Position numbers and translations under genes: made by a program. The notes under the pieces were generated by a model. It was not told where the DNA came from. It was given only the letters and a program-made list of their open reading frames with translations, and did no database searches. This document shows positions 1 through 8,180 of a stretch of 64,000 nt of DNA, one piece after another. Positions within the stretch are counted from its first letter, which is position 1. Every line of letters begins with the position of its first letter. Location of the stretch: NCBI GenBank assembly GCA_001798135.1, contig MGRJ01000020.1:52275-116274 (forward strand), given 5' to 3'. The stretch comes from Deltaproteobacteria bacterium RIFCSPHIGHO2_02_FULL_40_28. Its GTDB lineage: Bacteria; UBA10199; 2-12-FULL-40-28.

Positions 1-163
1 GGACTTGCATGCTTTGCACTGCATACTTATAACTTCTTTCATCAGAAGCTGTCCTAGCTTCGATTTCTTTTTCTCGAACCTTGAGTTCTTCTTTCTGAAA
101 TTCAAGAAATTTTAATGGAAGTTGGTTTGGGTCAGCAGGGAGATTTATATTGTTTTCAGACAT
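1..163 (-). CDS. hypothetical protein, partial at left edge
   Basis: This minus-strand gene runs off the left edge; 54 codons are visible from an ATG at 163. The product begins MSENN and soon becomes a charged stretch rich in Glu, Lys and Arg (KEELKVREKEIEAR) that looks like the start of a coiled coil. There is no signal peptide in the visible part. It begins one base after the stop codon of the 67-residue gene upstream, so the two are probably cotranscribed. I do not recognise the family. Confidence 0.5.
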   Translation of the reverse strand, partial: MSENNINLPADPNQLPLKFLEFQKEELKVREKEIEARTASDERSYKYAVQSMQV

Positions 164-164
164 T

Positions 165-368
165 TTAGCTGCCTAGCACAACCTTATAAACTGGCAACTT
201 ATATTTGATTTTGATTTTACCAAAATCTTTTTGACCTAACTTAGGGGGAAGTACCTGGACAGATTCAATATTAAATTTTTCTCTATCTCTTCGTTTAAGA
301 TATTCAGAGGGCTCAACCACTTCTTCTTTAATGGGAATTGTTTTTAAAGTTGATTCACTCACTTCCAT
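165..368 (-). CDS. small hypothetical protein (67 aa)
   Basis: A short charged protein starting at ATG 368 with an AGAAG purine stretch about ten bases upstream. It has an acidic N-terminal half (KEEVVEPSEYL) and a basic C-terminal half, with no membrane segment or recognisable motif. Its tight spacing to the partial coiled-coil gene downstream supports it being a real first gene of a small operon. Function is unknown. Confidence 0.45.
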   Translation of the reverse strand: MEVSESTLKTIPIKEEVVEPSEYLKRRDREKFNIESVQVLPPKLGQKDFGKIKIKYKLPVYKVVLGS

Positions 369-713
369 ATTATCTTCTAATTATCGTCGAAAGTCTACAA
401 TTGCAATACAATTTATATCCTTTTTAGTAGCTTTGATATGGTGCATATTAGTTTAAAATATTTTTAATAAAGCCTTATTTATCAATAGGTTAAATTATTT
501 TTTACAGATCTTTCTAAGGATTAACAGTCTGCGATAGGAACCCATCTTAATTCCCCTCCTTTGTCCCACAGGGACTTCGGAGGGGTAAGGGGAGGTAGAG
601 AGTTTTGTATACACCAGCTAAAAGTGAAAATACTATACTACTAATTAAAACTTTCCCTTTTCACAAAATCTCTTTTCGTTTAAAATACTTAAGTTCAATC
701 AAGAGGAGGAAAA
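369..713. other. intergenic region with one repeat
   Basis: About 345 bases without a convincing gene, between a minus-strand operon and a plus-strand gene. It is AT-rich apart from a GC-rich palindromic repeat at 551-595. A ribosome-binding site (AAGAGGAGG) for the next gene lies at its right end. I could not place a -35/-10 pair with correct spacing. Confidence 0.5.
551..595. repeat. family C palindromic repeat (copy C1)
   Basis: Two CCCCTCC/GGAGGGG arms enclose a smaller hairpin (GTCCC ACA GGGAC). Related CT/GA-rich palindromes occur near 6345, 21530, 45462 and 51559. This copy sits alone in an intergenic region and could fold into a stable stem-loop. Confidence 0.6.
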
Positions 714-1193
714 ATGGCTAAGATTGTTATGAGTGAATTTGAAGTAGAGCTTCCCCCCAATTGGAAGGATCAGGGTATGATTACGCTTACAATGCCTTCT
801 ACCGACCCTAAGGTGAGGCCCAATATTATTGTTACAGTTGAACGTTTGCAAAACCCAACTGATCTCAATTCTTATTTTGATAAAATTAAAAAGTCTGTTC
901 AAGCCAGGGGAATTAATAGCTTTAAGGTATTAAGCGAGAAAGATGTGGCCTTAAGTGGTATCCCTGCCAAAATGATGATTTGTACATGGGATTTGGCAGC
1001 TATGAAAACCATGATGGGCCCTAAAGCTGCTAATTTGGAGCATATTCAGGATGGTCAAATGGTGCAGCAAATTCAGGTTTCTTGCTTAAGAAACACAGTT
1101 GCTATTAATCTTACTGCAAGCTTTCCTGCCGAGCAGTTTGAATTGTATTCCAGGCCCTTTCAGAACTTTATCAAAGGTTTTAAGTTCCTGTAA
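714..1193 (+). CDS. DcrB/PsbP-like domain protein (DUF1795 type)
   Basis: A 159-residue protein with a strong Shine-Dalgarno (AAGAGGAGG) six bases before the ATG. The fold signature matches the DcrB/DUF1795 group: an N-terminal strand with PxxW (LPPNWKDQGMITL), a long central helix with LNSYFDKIKK, and the closing FEL..RPFQNFIKGFKF segment. There is no signal peptide or lipobox, so it appears cytoplasmic. Such proteins are often found beside secretion or envelope genes, but nothing here fixes a role. The next gene starts 22 bases downstream. Confidence 0.55.
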   Translation: MAKIVMSEFEVELPPNWKDQGMITLTMPSTDPKVRPNIIVTVERLQNPTDLNSYFDKIKKSVQARGINSFKVLSEKDVALSGIPAKMMICTWDLAAMKTMMGPKAANLEHIQDGQMVQQIQVSCLRNTVAINLTASFPAEQFELYSRPFQNFIKGFKFL

Positions 1194-1215
1194 TGGGTTT
1201 GTTGAAAAACTTTTC

Positions 1216-2166
1216 ATGAAGCATTTACGGGCACAAATTGTCGCCACAGGTTCTTATGTACCTTCCCGTGTGGTTCCTAATTCTGAGCTAGAAGTTTCAC
1301 TTCACACAACCAACGAATGGATTCGGTCTAAAATTGGAATTAAAGAACGACGCTATGCAGAACCAGACATTGGTCCGGCAGATTTAGCCCTTCATGCTGC
1401 AATACAGGCTTTAAAAACAGCTAATCGAGAGGCGCGAGATATCGATTGCATCCTTTTTGCTACAACAACACCCGAATATGAAGCTCCTGGTTCTGGGGTT
1501 TTACTTCAGGATAAACTCGGTTGTCGTAGAATTCCTGCCTTTGATGTGCATAATACCTCACCTGGTTTTTTATTTGCGCTCGAATTGGGTGATTCACTTA
1601 TTCGTTCTGGAAAGTATGAATGCATTCTTGTTGCCGCAGGCGAGGTTTTATCCCCGCGTCTGGATATGACAGAAGCGGGACGGCTGATGAGTGTGATTTT
1701 TGGAGATGGGGCTGGATGTGTTCTTTTAGAAGCAACCGAAGGGCCACATGGCATTTTAGCGACTAAACTGCATTCGGATGGAGTGCACTACAACAAACTA
1801 TGGTGTGAAGGCCCCCATACTTATCCCACCATGGATGGCCCCTTTGTTTTCAAACATGCTGTTACTTCTATGAGCCTGGTGGCCAAAGAAATTCTCATTG
1901 AGCAAGGGATAGAATCCAATCAACTTACTCATATTATCCCACATCAGGCTAATCTTCGCATTATTGAAACGATTGCCGATCAGCTTAAAATTCCGATGGC
2001 AAAGGTTAAAACCACCATTCAAAAATATGGAAATACCTCGGCAGCCTCTATTCCCATTACTTTAGATGAAACAGTAAGAGCTGGTTTAGTGAAACCCAAC
2101 GATCTTATTTTAACTATGAGTTTTGGATCTGGTTTTAGTTGGGGGGCAGGGCTTATTCGTTGGTAG
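1216..2166 (+). CDS. beta-ketoacyl-ACP synthase III-like enzyme with Ser at the catalytic Cys position
   Basis: A 316-residue thiolase-fold protein of the FabH family, which normally condenses an acyl-CoA starter with malonyl-ACP. I chose ATG 1216 because an upstream frame extension lies inside the previous gene. The family His (PHQANLRII) and Asn (KYGNTSAAS) are present, as is the glycine-rich GSGFSWG end. The nucleophile segment reads AFDVHNTSPGF where FabH has AFD...CSGF, so the catalytic Cys is replaced by Ser (codon TCA). This suggests altered chemistry, as in a few known Ser-type KASIII homologues such as DpsC. Its 3' end overlaps the convergent ftsB by 14 bases. Confidence 0.8.
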   Translation: MKHLRAQIVATGSYVPSRVVPNSELEVSLHTTNEWIRSKIGIKERRYAEPDIGPADLALHAAIQALKTANREARDIDCILFATTTPEYEAPGSGVLLQDKLGCRRIPAFDVHNTSPGFLFALELGDSLIRSGKYECILVAAGEVLSPRLDMTEAGRLMSVIFGDGAGCVLLEATEGPHGILATKLHSDGVHYNKLWCEGPHTYPTMDGPFVFKHAVTSMSLVAKEILIEQGIESNQLTHIIPHQANLRIIETIADQLKIPMAKVKTTIQKYGNTSAASIPITLDETVRAGLVKPNDLILTMSFGSGFSWGAGLIRW

Positions 2167-2461
2167 AGATTTCTTGGGTTATCAAAACAATTTCATCCGG
2201 ATAAGAAAAACCTAAAATTTCACGAGCCAAGTGTTCAATGGTTTTTGGATTATCCAAACTTTTTTGTTCTATCCTTAAAAAAAGATTTTCGTTTTGAAGA
2301 ATTCTATTTTGTGTCATTAACGCTTCTTTTTGTTTTTTAAGATGCCACAACTGAATAAGCCCCGATTGCCCTCCAAGGCTTAGCCCTATAAAAATAACAA
2401 AAGTAAAAAAGGCCGCTAGATAGAAGAGAGAGTTGTAATTGCCGGTTGCACTTATTTTCAT
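2153..2461 (-). CDS. ftsB: cell division protein FtsB/DivIC family
   Basis: A 102-residue bitopic membrane protein: short cytoplasmic N-terminus, one transmembrane helix at about residues 12-30, then a coiled coil (about 38-75) with the family LxxENxxLxxxIxxL pattern and a terminal ARExLGF..PDE segment typical of FtsB/DivIC septum proteins. It is the last gene of the yebC-ruvCAB block and overlaps the ruvB stop by an ATGA junction, implying translational coupling. Its end overlaps the convergent ketoacyl synthase gene. Confidence 0.8.
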   Translation of the reverse strand: MKISATGNYNSLFYLAAFFTFVIFIGLSLGGQSGLIQLWHLKKQKEALMTQNRILQNENLFLRIEQKSLDNPKTIEHLAREILGFSYPDEIVLITQEISTNE

Positions 2462-3456
2462 TGTGGTTTTTTGAGATGTTCATAAGCCTGGCGGGTAGCT
2501 AGCCTTCCCCTCGAAGTGCGATTAAGAAAACCTTGTTCAATTAAAAAAGGTTCGTACACATCTTCCAAAGTGTCTTTTTGTTCATGAATGGCACTTGCAA
2601 TGGCTTCAATTCCCACGGGGCCCCCATCAAATTTTTCAATAATGATATTTAAAATTTTACGATCCATGGCATCAAAACCCAGTTCATCTACTTGCAAAAG
2701 AATGAGAGCTTTTTTTGCCATGTCTTCAGTAACAATTCCGCTTCCTTTAACTTGGGCATAATCTCTCACACGCTTTAAAAGCCTGTTTACAATACGTGGT
2801 GTGCCTCTGGAACGTTTAGCAATTTCATGCGCTCCATCGGCATCTAAGTTTACGTTTAAAATTTGAGCCGAACGCATAAGAATGGTTTTTAATTCTTGAG
2901 CACTATAAAAATCGAGGCGTTCTACAATTCCAAAACGATCGCGGAGAGGGGAAGTTAAAAGACCCGCCCTGGTTGTGGCTCCTACCAAGGTATAGCGGGG
3001 CAAATCTAACTTAATGGATTTTGCTGATGGCCCTTGCCCAATCAGAAGATCCAACTGAAAATCTTCCATGGCGGGGTATAAAATTTCTTCTACGATTGGA
3101 TTTAAACGATGAATTTCGTCAATGAATAAAACTGATCCAGGTTCTAAATTGGTGAGGATAGCAGCTAAATCTCCTGGGCGTTCAATAACAGGACCAGCAG
3201 TGGCTTTAATTCCTACTCCCATTTCTTTGGCAATGATGTGGGCGAGAGAGGTTTTTCCAAGCCCAGGAGGCCCACAAAAAAGACAATGATCTAAAGTATC
3301 ACTTCGTTTTTTGGCTGCCTCGATGAAAATTTCTAATTTTTCTTTTACAGCTTTTTGGCCTATGTATTCTTTTAAGGTTTGAGGCCTTAAAGACCACTCA
3401 AGCCCGGTTTCTTCCTCAAGCTGGAGGGGGGTTAGCTGTTCATTATCTCGTATCAT
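2458..3456 (-). CDS. ruvB: Holliday junction branch migration ATPase RuvB
   Basis: RuvB is the AAA+ motor that drives branch migration together with RuvA. Visible signatures are LRPQTLxEYIGQ near the N-terminus, Walker [12 protein letters not shown], Walker [10 protein letters not shown], sensor [18 protein letters not shown] and the C-terminal winged-helix region ending [14 protein letters not shown] place the start at ATG 3456, which overlaps the ruvA stop as ATGA and gives 332 residues; an in-frame ATG at 3486 would add ten unlikely residues inside ruvA. Confidence 0.96.
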   Translation of the reverse strand: MIRDNEQLTPLQLEEETGLEWSLRPQTLKEYIGQKAVKEKLEIFIEAAKKRSDTLDHCLFCGPPGLGKTSLAHIIAKEMGVGIKATAGPVIERPGDLAAILTNLEPGSVLFIDEIHRLNPIVEEILYPAMEDFQLDLLIGQGPSAKSIKLDLPRYTLVGATTRAGLLTSPLRDRFGIVERLDFYSAQELKTILMRSAQILNVNLDADGAHEIAKRSRGTPRIVNRLLKRVRDYAQVKGSGIVTEDMAKKALILLQVDELGFDAMDRKILNIIIEKFDGGPVGIEAIASAIHEQKDTLEDVYEPFLIEQGFLNRTSRGRLATRQAYEHLKKPQ

Positions 3457-4052
3457 CTCATGGCCTTTAAGGAGTGTTTCAACCATTCTTGCAAACCTGC
3501 TTCCTTTGGAAGTTTAATTTGACCTAAAACTTTTTCAGCCTCTTGCTTGTTGTATCCCAAGTTTACCAAAGCAGAGAGGGCTTCATCATACACTAAGACG
3601 GGAGGTTTGACACCATCTGAAAATTCTCTTAAGGACAGTTCGTCAAAAAGTTCTTTAAGCTTATCTTTAAGCTCAACAACCAGGCGTTCAGCTGTTTTTC
3701 TGCCTATACCGTTAATGGAGGTGAGTTTGGGCACATTTTCTTCTACAACAGCACGTACCAGGTTTTCGGTAGAAATGCCCGATAGAATTTGTAGGGCTGT
3801 TTTGGGACCAATGCCACTTACCCCCAATAATTTTTTGAAAACTATTTTTTCAGATGGGTTGAAAAAACCAAAAAGAGAAATACTTCCTTCGGTGACATGA
3901 GTATAAATGGGAAGATGAATATTTTCGCCAAGGGCGGGAGTTTTTTCGAGAGTTACTTTTGAAATAAAAACCTCGTAGCCGACCCCATTCACATTAATAA
4001 CAAGGGTATTTAACGTTTTCTGGAGTATTTTTCCTGAAAGATATGCAATCAT
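3453..4052 (-). CDS. ruvA: Holliday junction DNA-binding protein RuvA
   Basis: A 199-residue RuvA with the usual three-part layout: an N-terminal OB-fold domain (MIAYLSGKI...VGYEVFIS), two helix-hairpin-helix segments ([15 protein letters not shown] and [20 protein letters not shown]) and a C-terminal domain III ([14 protein letters not shown]) that contacts RuvB. It overlaps ruvC by four bases (ATGA) and ruvB by ATGA, giving a tightly coupled ruvCAB operon. Confidence 0.96.
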   Translation of the reverse strand: MIAYLSGKILQKTLNTLVINVNGVGYEVFISKVTLEKTPALGENIHLPIYTHVTEGSISLFGFFNPSEKIVFKKLLGVSGIGPKTALQILSGISTENLVRAVVEENVPKLTSINGIGRKTAERLVVELKDKLKELFDELSLREFSDGVKPPVLVYDEALSALVNLGYNKQEAEKVLGQIKLPKEAGLQEWLKHSLKAMR

Positions 4053-4549
4053 GAGGTTGCTGCCTTTTTAATTAAACTTTCCAAACCTGCAGAATGAGCA
4101 TAACACAAAGCACAGGCCAGGGCATCCGAGGCGTTTTCTTCTGCTATTTCTTTTAATCCTAAAATAGCTTTTACCATTTGTTGTACCTGTGATTTATCGG
4201 CCTGCCCATATCCCACAACTGATTGTTTGATTTGTAAAGGGGTATATTCGTAAACAGCTAAATTTTGCAAACGAGCAGCTAGCATTGCTACCCCCCTTGC
4301 ATGTCCCAGCTTAATGCTGGAGCTGACATTGCGTGCAAAAAAGATATTTTCAATGGCTAGAACTTCAGGGTTAAAGCGAGCGATCACCTCATTTAATCCT
4401 TGAAAAAGTGAAACAAGCCGATCAGAAAATTCACTCTTGGATGGTGGAGCAATAATTCCATTATCGCAATGAAGGGTTTTGGAACCTTTTTTTTCAATAA
4501 TTCCATAACCCATGATGCGGCTTCCTGGATCAATGCCTAAAATTATCAT
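4049..4549 (-). CDS. ruvC: Holliday junction resolvase RuvC
   Basis: A 166-residue endonuclease that cuts Holliday junctions as a dimer. The catalytic acidic residues of the RNase H-like fold are visible: D7 in ILGIDPGSRIMGYG, E in AIENIFFARN, and the C-terminal pair in ENASDALACAL. Its start lies six bases after the yebC stop and its stop overlaps the ruvA start, in the common yebC-ruvC-ruvA-ruvB order. Confidence 0.96.
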   Translation of the reverse strand: MIILGIDPGSRIMGYGIIEKKGSKTLHCDNGIIAPPSKSEFSDRLVSLFQGLNEVIARFNPEVLAIENIFFARNVSSSIKLGHARGVAMLAARLQNLAVYEYTPLQIKQSVVGYGQADKSQVQQMVKAILGLKEIAEENASDALACALCYAHSAGLESLIKKAATS

Positions 4550-4555
4550 AGAGGA

Positions 4556-5302
4556 TTAAACTATTTTTTCCATAATTTCTGGTGGAATATCAAAATTAGA
4601 ATACACTTTTTGAATATCATCGTTTTCATCCAAGCTATCCATCAAATCGATAGTTTTTTGAGCATCTGCTAATCCAAGCTTGATTGTGTTTTGGGGGATC
4701 ATGCTTATTTCAGCATCTTGGGCTTTAAGCCCTGCTTTTTCTATTTTTTTTCTAACCTCATCAAAGTTTTGAGGTTCACAATACACTTCCCATTCTTCTT
4801 CACCATCTACAATGTCTGCAGCTCCAGCTTCCAGGGCTACTTCCATTATTTTATCCTCAGTAAGTCCTGTTTTGGAATAGGAAAGATAACCCTGCTTTTT
4901 AAAAATCCACCCAACCGAACCTGTTTCTCCCAAATGCCCCCCTTTTTTAGAGAGCAGATTACGTAAATCACTTACGGTACGGGTTTTATTATCTGTAACC
5001 GATTCGATCATGAGAGCTACTCCTCCTGGTCCATATCCTTCATAAGTGATTTCTTCATAATGCACACCCTCAAGCTCACCCGTTCCTTTTTTTACAGCTC
5101 TTTCAATATTATCAAGAGGCATAGACCCGGCTCTTGCTGTATCGATAGCTCGTCTTAAACGATGGTTGCCTTCAGGATCTCCTCCTCCCATTCTGGCTGC
5201 TACGGTGATTTCTTTAATGAGTTTAGAAAATTGAGCGCCTTTTTTAGCATCGTTGGCCCCTTTTTTTCTTTTAATTTTGGCCCATTTTGAATGACCAGAC
5301 AT
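4556..5302 (-). CDS. yebC: YebC/PmpR family protein (TACO1-type)
   Basis: A 248-residue YebC-family protein. The N-terminus MSGHSKWAKIKRKK, the region YEGYGPGGVALMIE and the N-LRNLLSKKGGHLGETGSVGW segment are diagnostic. Family members act as transcription regulators or help ribosomes through difficult (for example polyproline) sequences; which applies here cannot be told. AAGGAG lies eight bases before the ATG. It is the first gene of the ruvCAB-ftsB block. Confidence 0.93.
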   Translation of the reverse strand: MSGHSKWAKIKRKKGANDAKKGAQFSKLIKEITVAARMGGGDPEGNHRLRRAIDTARAGSMPLDNIERAVKKGTGELEGVHYEEITYEGYGPGGVALMIESVTDNKTRTVSDLRNLLSKKGGHLGETGSVGWIFKKQGYLSYSKTGLTEDKIMEVALEAGAADIVDGEEEWEVYCEPQNFDEVRKKIEKAGLKAQDAEISMIPQNTIKLGLADAQKTIDLMDSLDENDDIQKVYSNFDIPPEIMEKIV

Positions 5303-5329
5303 TTAAGGACTCCTTATTTTGTAAACAGT

Positions 5330-5593
5330 TTAACGAAAGATGCTTTTAAAATTATCGTAGGTGGTAGTTGCAAAATTTTTCATGAGGGCAAAAAAATTAT
5401 TTTTAGATGAAGCGGGGTTGAATGTTTCATCCCTTGTGGGTTCTTCATCATCTATTTCGGTTGTTTCTTGCAGCACTTCATCAACAGATGAAGGAGTTGT
5501 TTTAATGGAACGAAAAGAAATAGGCATCATGATATTTTCTCGCAACTCAACAAGTGTTACCTCATCATCAATGGGATAAAAGTGTTTCATCAT
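5330..5593 (-). CDS. hypothetical acidic protein (87 aa)
   Basis: An 87-residue protein with an acidic middle (TEIDDEEPTRDE) and a more hydrophobic, basic C-terminus. No signal peptide, membrane helix or known motif is evident. It sits between the GDPD gene and yebC on the same strand, so it could be transcribed with them, but no good ribosome-binding site is visible. A 72-residue frame on the opposite strand covers the same stretch; the minus-strand choice rests mainly on gene direction. Confidence 0.4.
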   Translation of the reverse strand: MMKHFYPIDDEVTLVELRENIMMPISFRSIKTTPSSVDEVLQETTEIDDEEPTRDETFNPASSKNNFFALMKNFATTTYDNFKSIFR

Positions 5594-5643
5594 ATGTTAA
5601 ATGCTTACTACGACTTGTTTTATAAAATCAAGATCAGGCTTGT

Positions 5644-6342
5644 TTAGCGCCACCTGGATGGATAATCTGTAATAATTCCAGTTACTTGTCTATCTTGAAA
5701 CCAGGATAGTTTTTGGGGATCATTTAATGTCCAAATCCAATAATCAATCTTGCAGGGGTTCCATTTTTGAAGGCGTTTTTCTGTAGCCCAATTGGTTTCC
5801 AAGTTTAAAGTAGCAACTTTCAAGTAACGAATCCAGAAACCAATCCCTCTTAAAGTACATTTGGGATCAATTAAAAGCCCTCGTTTAATTTCAGGAGCAA
5901 TTTTTTTCATGCGGTTTAAATTTAAAACATTGAAAGAAGAAACATAAATTTTATCAGTAAGATTAAATTTTCGAATACATTCTGCCAATTTTTTTTCAAC
6001 TCCATCTGAAAAAATACCTGTCGATTTAATTTCGACATTGATGATTTTAAATTTTTGGCCAAAATTTTCAAAAACTTCATCTAAAGTGGGAATTTTTTCT
6101 CCATCGCCAAAATCCAGTTTTTTGAGTTCACTTAGATTTAAACGTCTTGTCCATACGTTGATGCCGATTAAAGTTTTTAAATTTTCATCATGGGTTACTA
6201 CCAGATGACCATCTTTGGAGAGAAAAACATCTAATTCAATTCCATCGGCCCCTTCCTCAAAGGCATATTGAAAAGAGCGAAGTGTATTTTCTGGAGCACG
6301 CTTTGATGAGCCACGATGGCCTAAAATTAACATACCCATCAT
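5644..6342 (-). CDS. glycerophosphodiester phosphodiesterase
   Basis: A 232-residue cytoplasmic GDPD-family TIM-barrel enzyme that hydrolyses glycerophosphodiesters to glycerol 3-phosphate and an alcohol. Signatures are the N-terminal HRGSSKRAPENT with catalytic His and Arg, the metal-binding GADGIELDVFLSKDGHLVVTHD segment (split here across known E, D and H residues), VEIK and the closing GIITDYPSR. No signal peptide is seen. The start overlaps the rsmE stop by ATGA; ATG 6333 is a possible alternative. Confidence 0.88.
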   Translation of the reverse strand: MMGMLILGHRGSSKRAPENTLRSFQYAFEEGADGIELDVFLSKDGHLVVTHDENLKTLIGINVWTRRLNLSELKKLDFGDGEKIPTLDEVFENFGQKFKIINVEIKSTGIFSDGVEKKLAECIRKFNLTDKIYVSSFNVLNLNRMKKIAPEIKRGLLIDPKCTLRGIGFWIRYLKVATLNLETNWATEKRLQKWNPCKIDYWIWTLNDPQKLSWFQDRQVTGIITDYPSRWR

Positions 6343-7091
6343 GATACCCCCTCACCCTGCACCCTCTTCCCCAAGGGGGAGAAGGGAAACTTAGTTGTTA
6401 AAATTGAAGCTGCATGCAAGGCTGCTGTTTCTACTCGAAGAATCAAAGGCCCTAACGAGCACAAAGTAAAATTAACTTTTTCTCCTAGAGCTATTTCTGC
6501 TGGATGCCATCCCCCTTCAGGTCCAATCCAGAGGTTAATGTCATTAAGTTGCTCTGGAAATTTTATTTGGGCTAAAGAAGGATGTTTTCCTTTTTCAGCG
6601 CAAAAAATATTGAAATGATTTTTTTGTTTTTGAATGGCTTCCTCAAAATGGAGGGCAGAATTAATTTTTAAAGGTTGAATGCGTCCGCATTGTTTTTGGG
6701 CTTCAGTTGCAATTTTTTCAAAACGAGAAAATCTAGATTCTTTTTCTATTTTACCAATGGAAAAACGAGTGTGGATGGGAGTAAGAGAGGCTAGATTTAA
6801 TTCTACTGCCTTTTGAATAATCAGTTCTGTTTTTTGACCTTTAAGCATGCCTAGAAAAAGATGTAGAGGGTAAGGAGGGGATATTTCTACAACTTTCTTA
6901 AGATTTTCTACACAAACAGTTTTTCCAATGCTTATAATTTTTCCTTCATAGTGAGTTTTAATTCCATCATGTAAAGCTAGGCTTTCTCCTGGTTTCATTC
7001 GCAATACTTTAGAAATATGATAGGCTTCATCATCAGTGATGAGAACACAACCTTGACTTATTTGATGGGGATCGGCTTTAAAATAAGGCAT
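6339..7091 (-). CDS. rsmE: 16S rRNA (uracil1498-N3)-methyltransferase RsmE
   Basis: A 250-residue SPOUT methyltransferase of the RsmE family. N-terminal PUA-like region carries the HISKVLRMKPGESL signature; the C-terminal knot has IGPEGGWHPAE and LGPLILRVETAALHA, which bind S-adenosylmethionine. The last roughly 15 codons (after ASILTTKFPF) derive from a family C palindromic repeat at 6345-6388, so the natural C-terminus has been replaced or extended by repeat sequence. The knot residues are upstream of this, so activity is probably retained. Confidence 0.92.
   Translation of the reverse strand: MPYFKADPHQISQGCVLITDDEAYHISKVLRMKPGESLALHDGIKTHYEGKIISIGKTVCVENLKKVVEISPPYPLHLFLGMLKGQKTELIIQKAVELNLASLTPIHTRFSIGKIEKESRFSRFEKIATEAQKQCGRIQPLKINSALHFEEAIQKQKNHFNIFCAEKGKHPSLAQIKFPEQLNDINLWIGPEGGWHPAEIALGEKVNFTLCSLGPLILRVETAALHAASILTTKFPFSPLGKRVQGEGVS
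6345..6388. repeat. family C palindromic repeat (C2) inside rsmE 3' end
   Basis: CCCCTCACCCTGCACCCTC followed by TTCCCC AAG GGGGAGAAGGG gives a hairpin related to copies at 21530, 45560 and 51620. It is read in frame as the final codons of rsmE and supplies its stop region next to the GDPD start. Confidence 0.7.
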
Positions 7092-7146
7092 GGGTAGACT
7101 TTAGAATGAGTTGATTTTAAGTTTCAAGATAAATTAAGGTACACTT

Positions 7147-8055
7147 ATGATTGTCATGGATTTAGGCGGAACGCATTTACGTGGTGCAGTGGTTAATGCA
7201 AAAGGACATTTTGGGCGTTCGATTAAAAAGATTGTTGGTGTTAATCGAAGTCAAAAAGCAATTATTTCTTTTATTGGGGAGGTCTACAAAAACCTTTCTG
7301 ATGGGGAAAACATGGCCTTATCTCTTGGTATTCCTGGAATTGTTTCAGCAAAAACAGGTATTGTTTTTTCATCTCCCCACTTTCCTCAATGGAAAAATTT
7401 TAAAATGAGAAGTGAACTTCAAAAAAAGCTAAAAGTACCCGTTGCTCTTGATAACGATGCTAATCTTATTGCTTTGGGAGAGCATAAAAAGGGGGCAGCT
7501 CGTGATTGGCCCACTTTTTTAATGGTAACCTTAGGAACAGGAATTGGGGGAGCCATTGTTATTGATTCGAAAATTTTTCATGGCACTCTGGGTTTTGCAG
7601 GGGAGTTTGGGCACATTTGTATTAATCCCAAAGGGCCCATCTGTAGTTGTGGGGGAAGGGGTTGTTTAGAACTTTATGCTTCTGCTTCAGGATTAAAACG
7701 TTTGGTAAGGACGTCCCTACAGGGCGGGAAAACCCCGCCCCTACTAAAATCCATTCCTCGTTCTCAATTGGGTGAAACACTTTTTATTTTGGCTCAAAAG
7801 AAAAATCGCGGGGTTCAAAAAATATTGGATCAATTTGGTTTTGATTTGGGAATTGGTTTGGCTACCTTGGTAAATGTAACTGGAATTCAAAAAATTGTAA
7901 TTGGCGGGGGGCTTTTATCTTTGTCTCCATTTTATTGGAAGGCCATGCGCCAATCTTTTAAGGCTCATATTTATCGTAAAGTTGGACAAGAAACTCTTTT
8001 TCGAAAAGGTAAATTGGGTGATGAGGCAGGTCTTGTGGGCGCAGCCCTTATTTGA
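7147..8055 (+). CDS. ROK family sugar kinase (glucokinase-like) with in-frame repeat
   Basis: A 302-residue ROK protein. It has the phosphate-binding DLGGTHLRGA at residues 5-14, the sugar-binding DNDANL, GTGIGGAIV, GEFGHI and the zinc motif CSCGGRGCLELYASASG, all expected of a sugar kinase rather than a repressor (no N-terminal HTH). Glucose or N-acetyl sugar is the likely substrate. Around residues 189-199 the sequence LQGGKTPPLLK is encoded by a GC-rich palindromic repeat (7713-7744) that keeps the frame. It is transcribed away from rsmE with a 55-base gap. Confidence 0.87.
   Translation: MIVMDLGGTHLRGAVVNAKGHFGRSIKKIVGVNRSQKAIISFIGEVYKNLSDGENMALSLGIPGIVSAKTGIVFSSPHFPQWKNFKMRSELQKKLKVPVALDNDANLIALGEHKKGAARDWPTFLMVTLGTGIGGAIVIDSKIFHGTLGFAGEFGHICINPKGPICSCGGRGCLELYASASGLKRLVRTSLQGGKTPPLLKSIPRSQLGETLFILAQKKNRGVQKILDQFGFDLGIGLATLVNVTGIQKIVIGGGLLSLSPFYWKAMRQSFKAHIYRKVGQETLFRKGKLGDEAGLVGAALI
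7713..7744. repeat. family E palindrome (E1) inserted in ROK kinase gene
   Basis: GTCCCTACAGGGCGGG, four bases, then CCCGCCCCTAC form a hairpin. The same GGGCGGG/CCCGCCCCTAC arms occur at 50934-50959 inside another gene, and GTAGGGGC arms occur near 45490-45545. It lies in a surface-loop position just after the zinc motif of the kinase. Confidence 0.75.
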
Positions 8056-8087
8056 TCTATGTGACTTTGTTATTCCCTGCATCATTT

Positions 8088-8154
8088 GTCATCCCCGCGC
8101 AGGCGGGGATCCATCTTTGAATTTAAGATGGATTCCCACCTTCGTGGGAATGAC
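8088..8154. repeat. family D palindromic repeat (D1)
   Basis: A 67-base inverted structure: GTCATCCCCGC...GCGGGGATCCATCTT, a short spacer, then AAGATGGATTCCCAC...GTGGGAATGAC. It has two stem-loops and lies between convergent genes. Other copies are listed near 35144, 46375, 50608, 52586, 62372 and 63890. Confidence 0.85.
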
Positions 8155-8180
8155 ATGGAGAGGTATGAGAATGACGGATT

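Noticed and set aside
1099-1215. Longer N-terminus of the ketoacyl synthase frame
   Set aside because: It runs inside the preceding DcrB-like gene in another frame and lacks family similarity; ATG 1216 gives a normal length.
5361-5579. Plus-strand 72-residue frame opposite the acidic protein at 5330-5593
   Set aside because: No ribosome-binding site and it is a low-complexity mirror of the minus-strand frame; direction of neighbours favours the minus strand.
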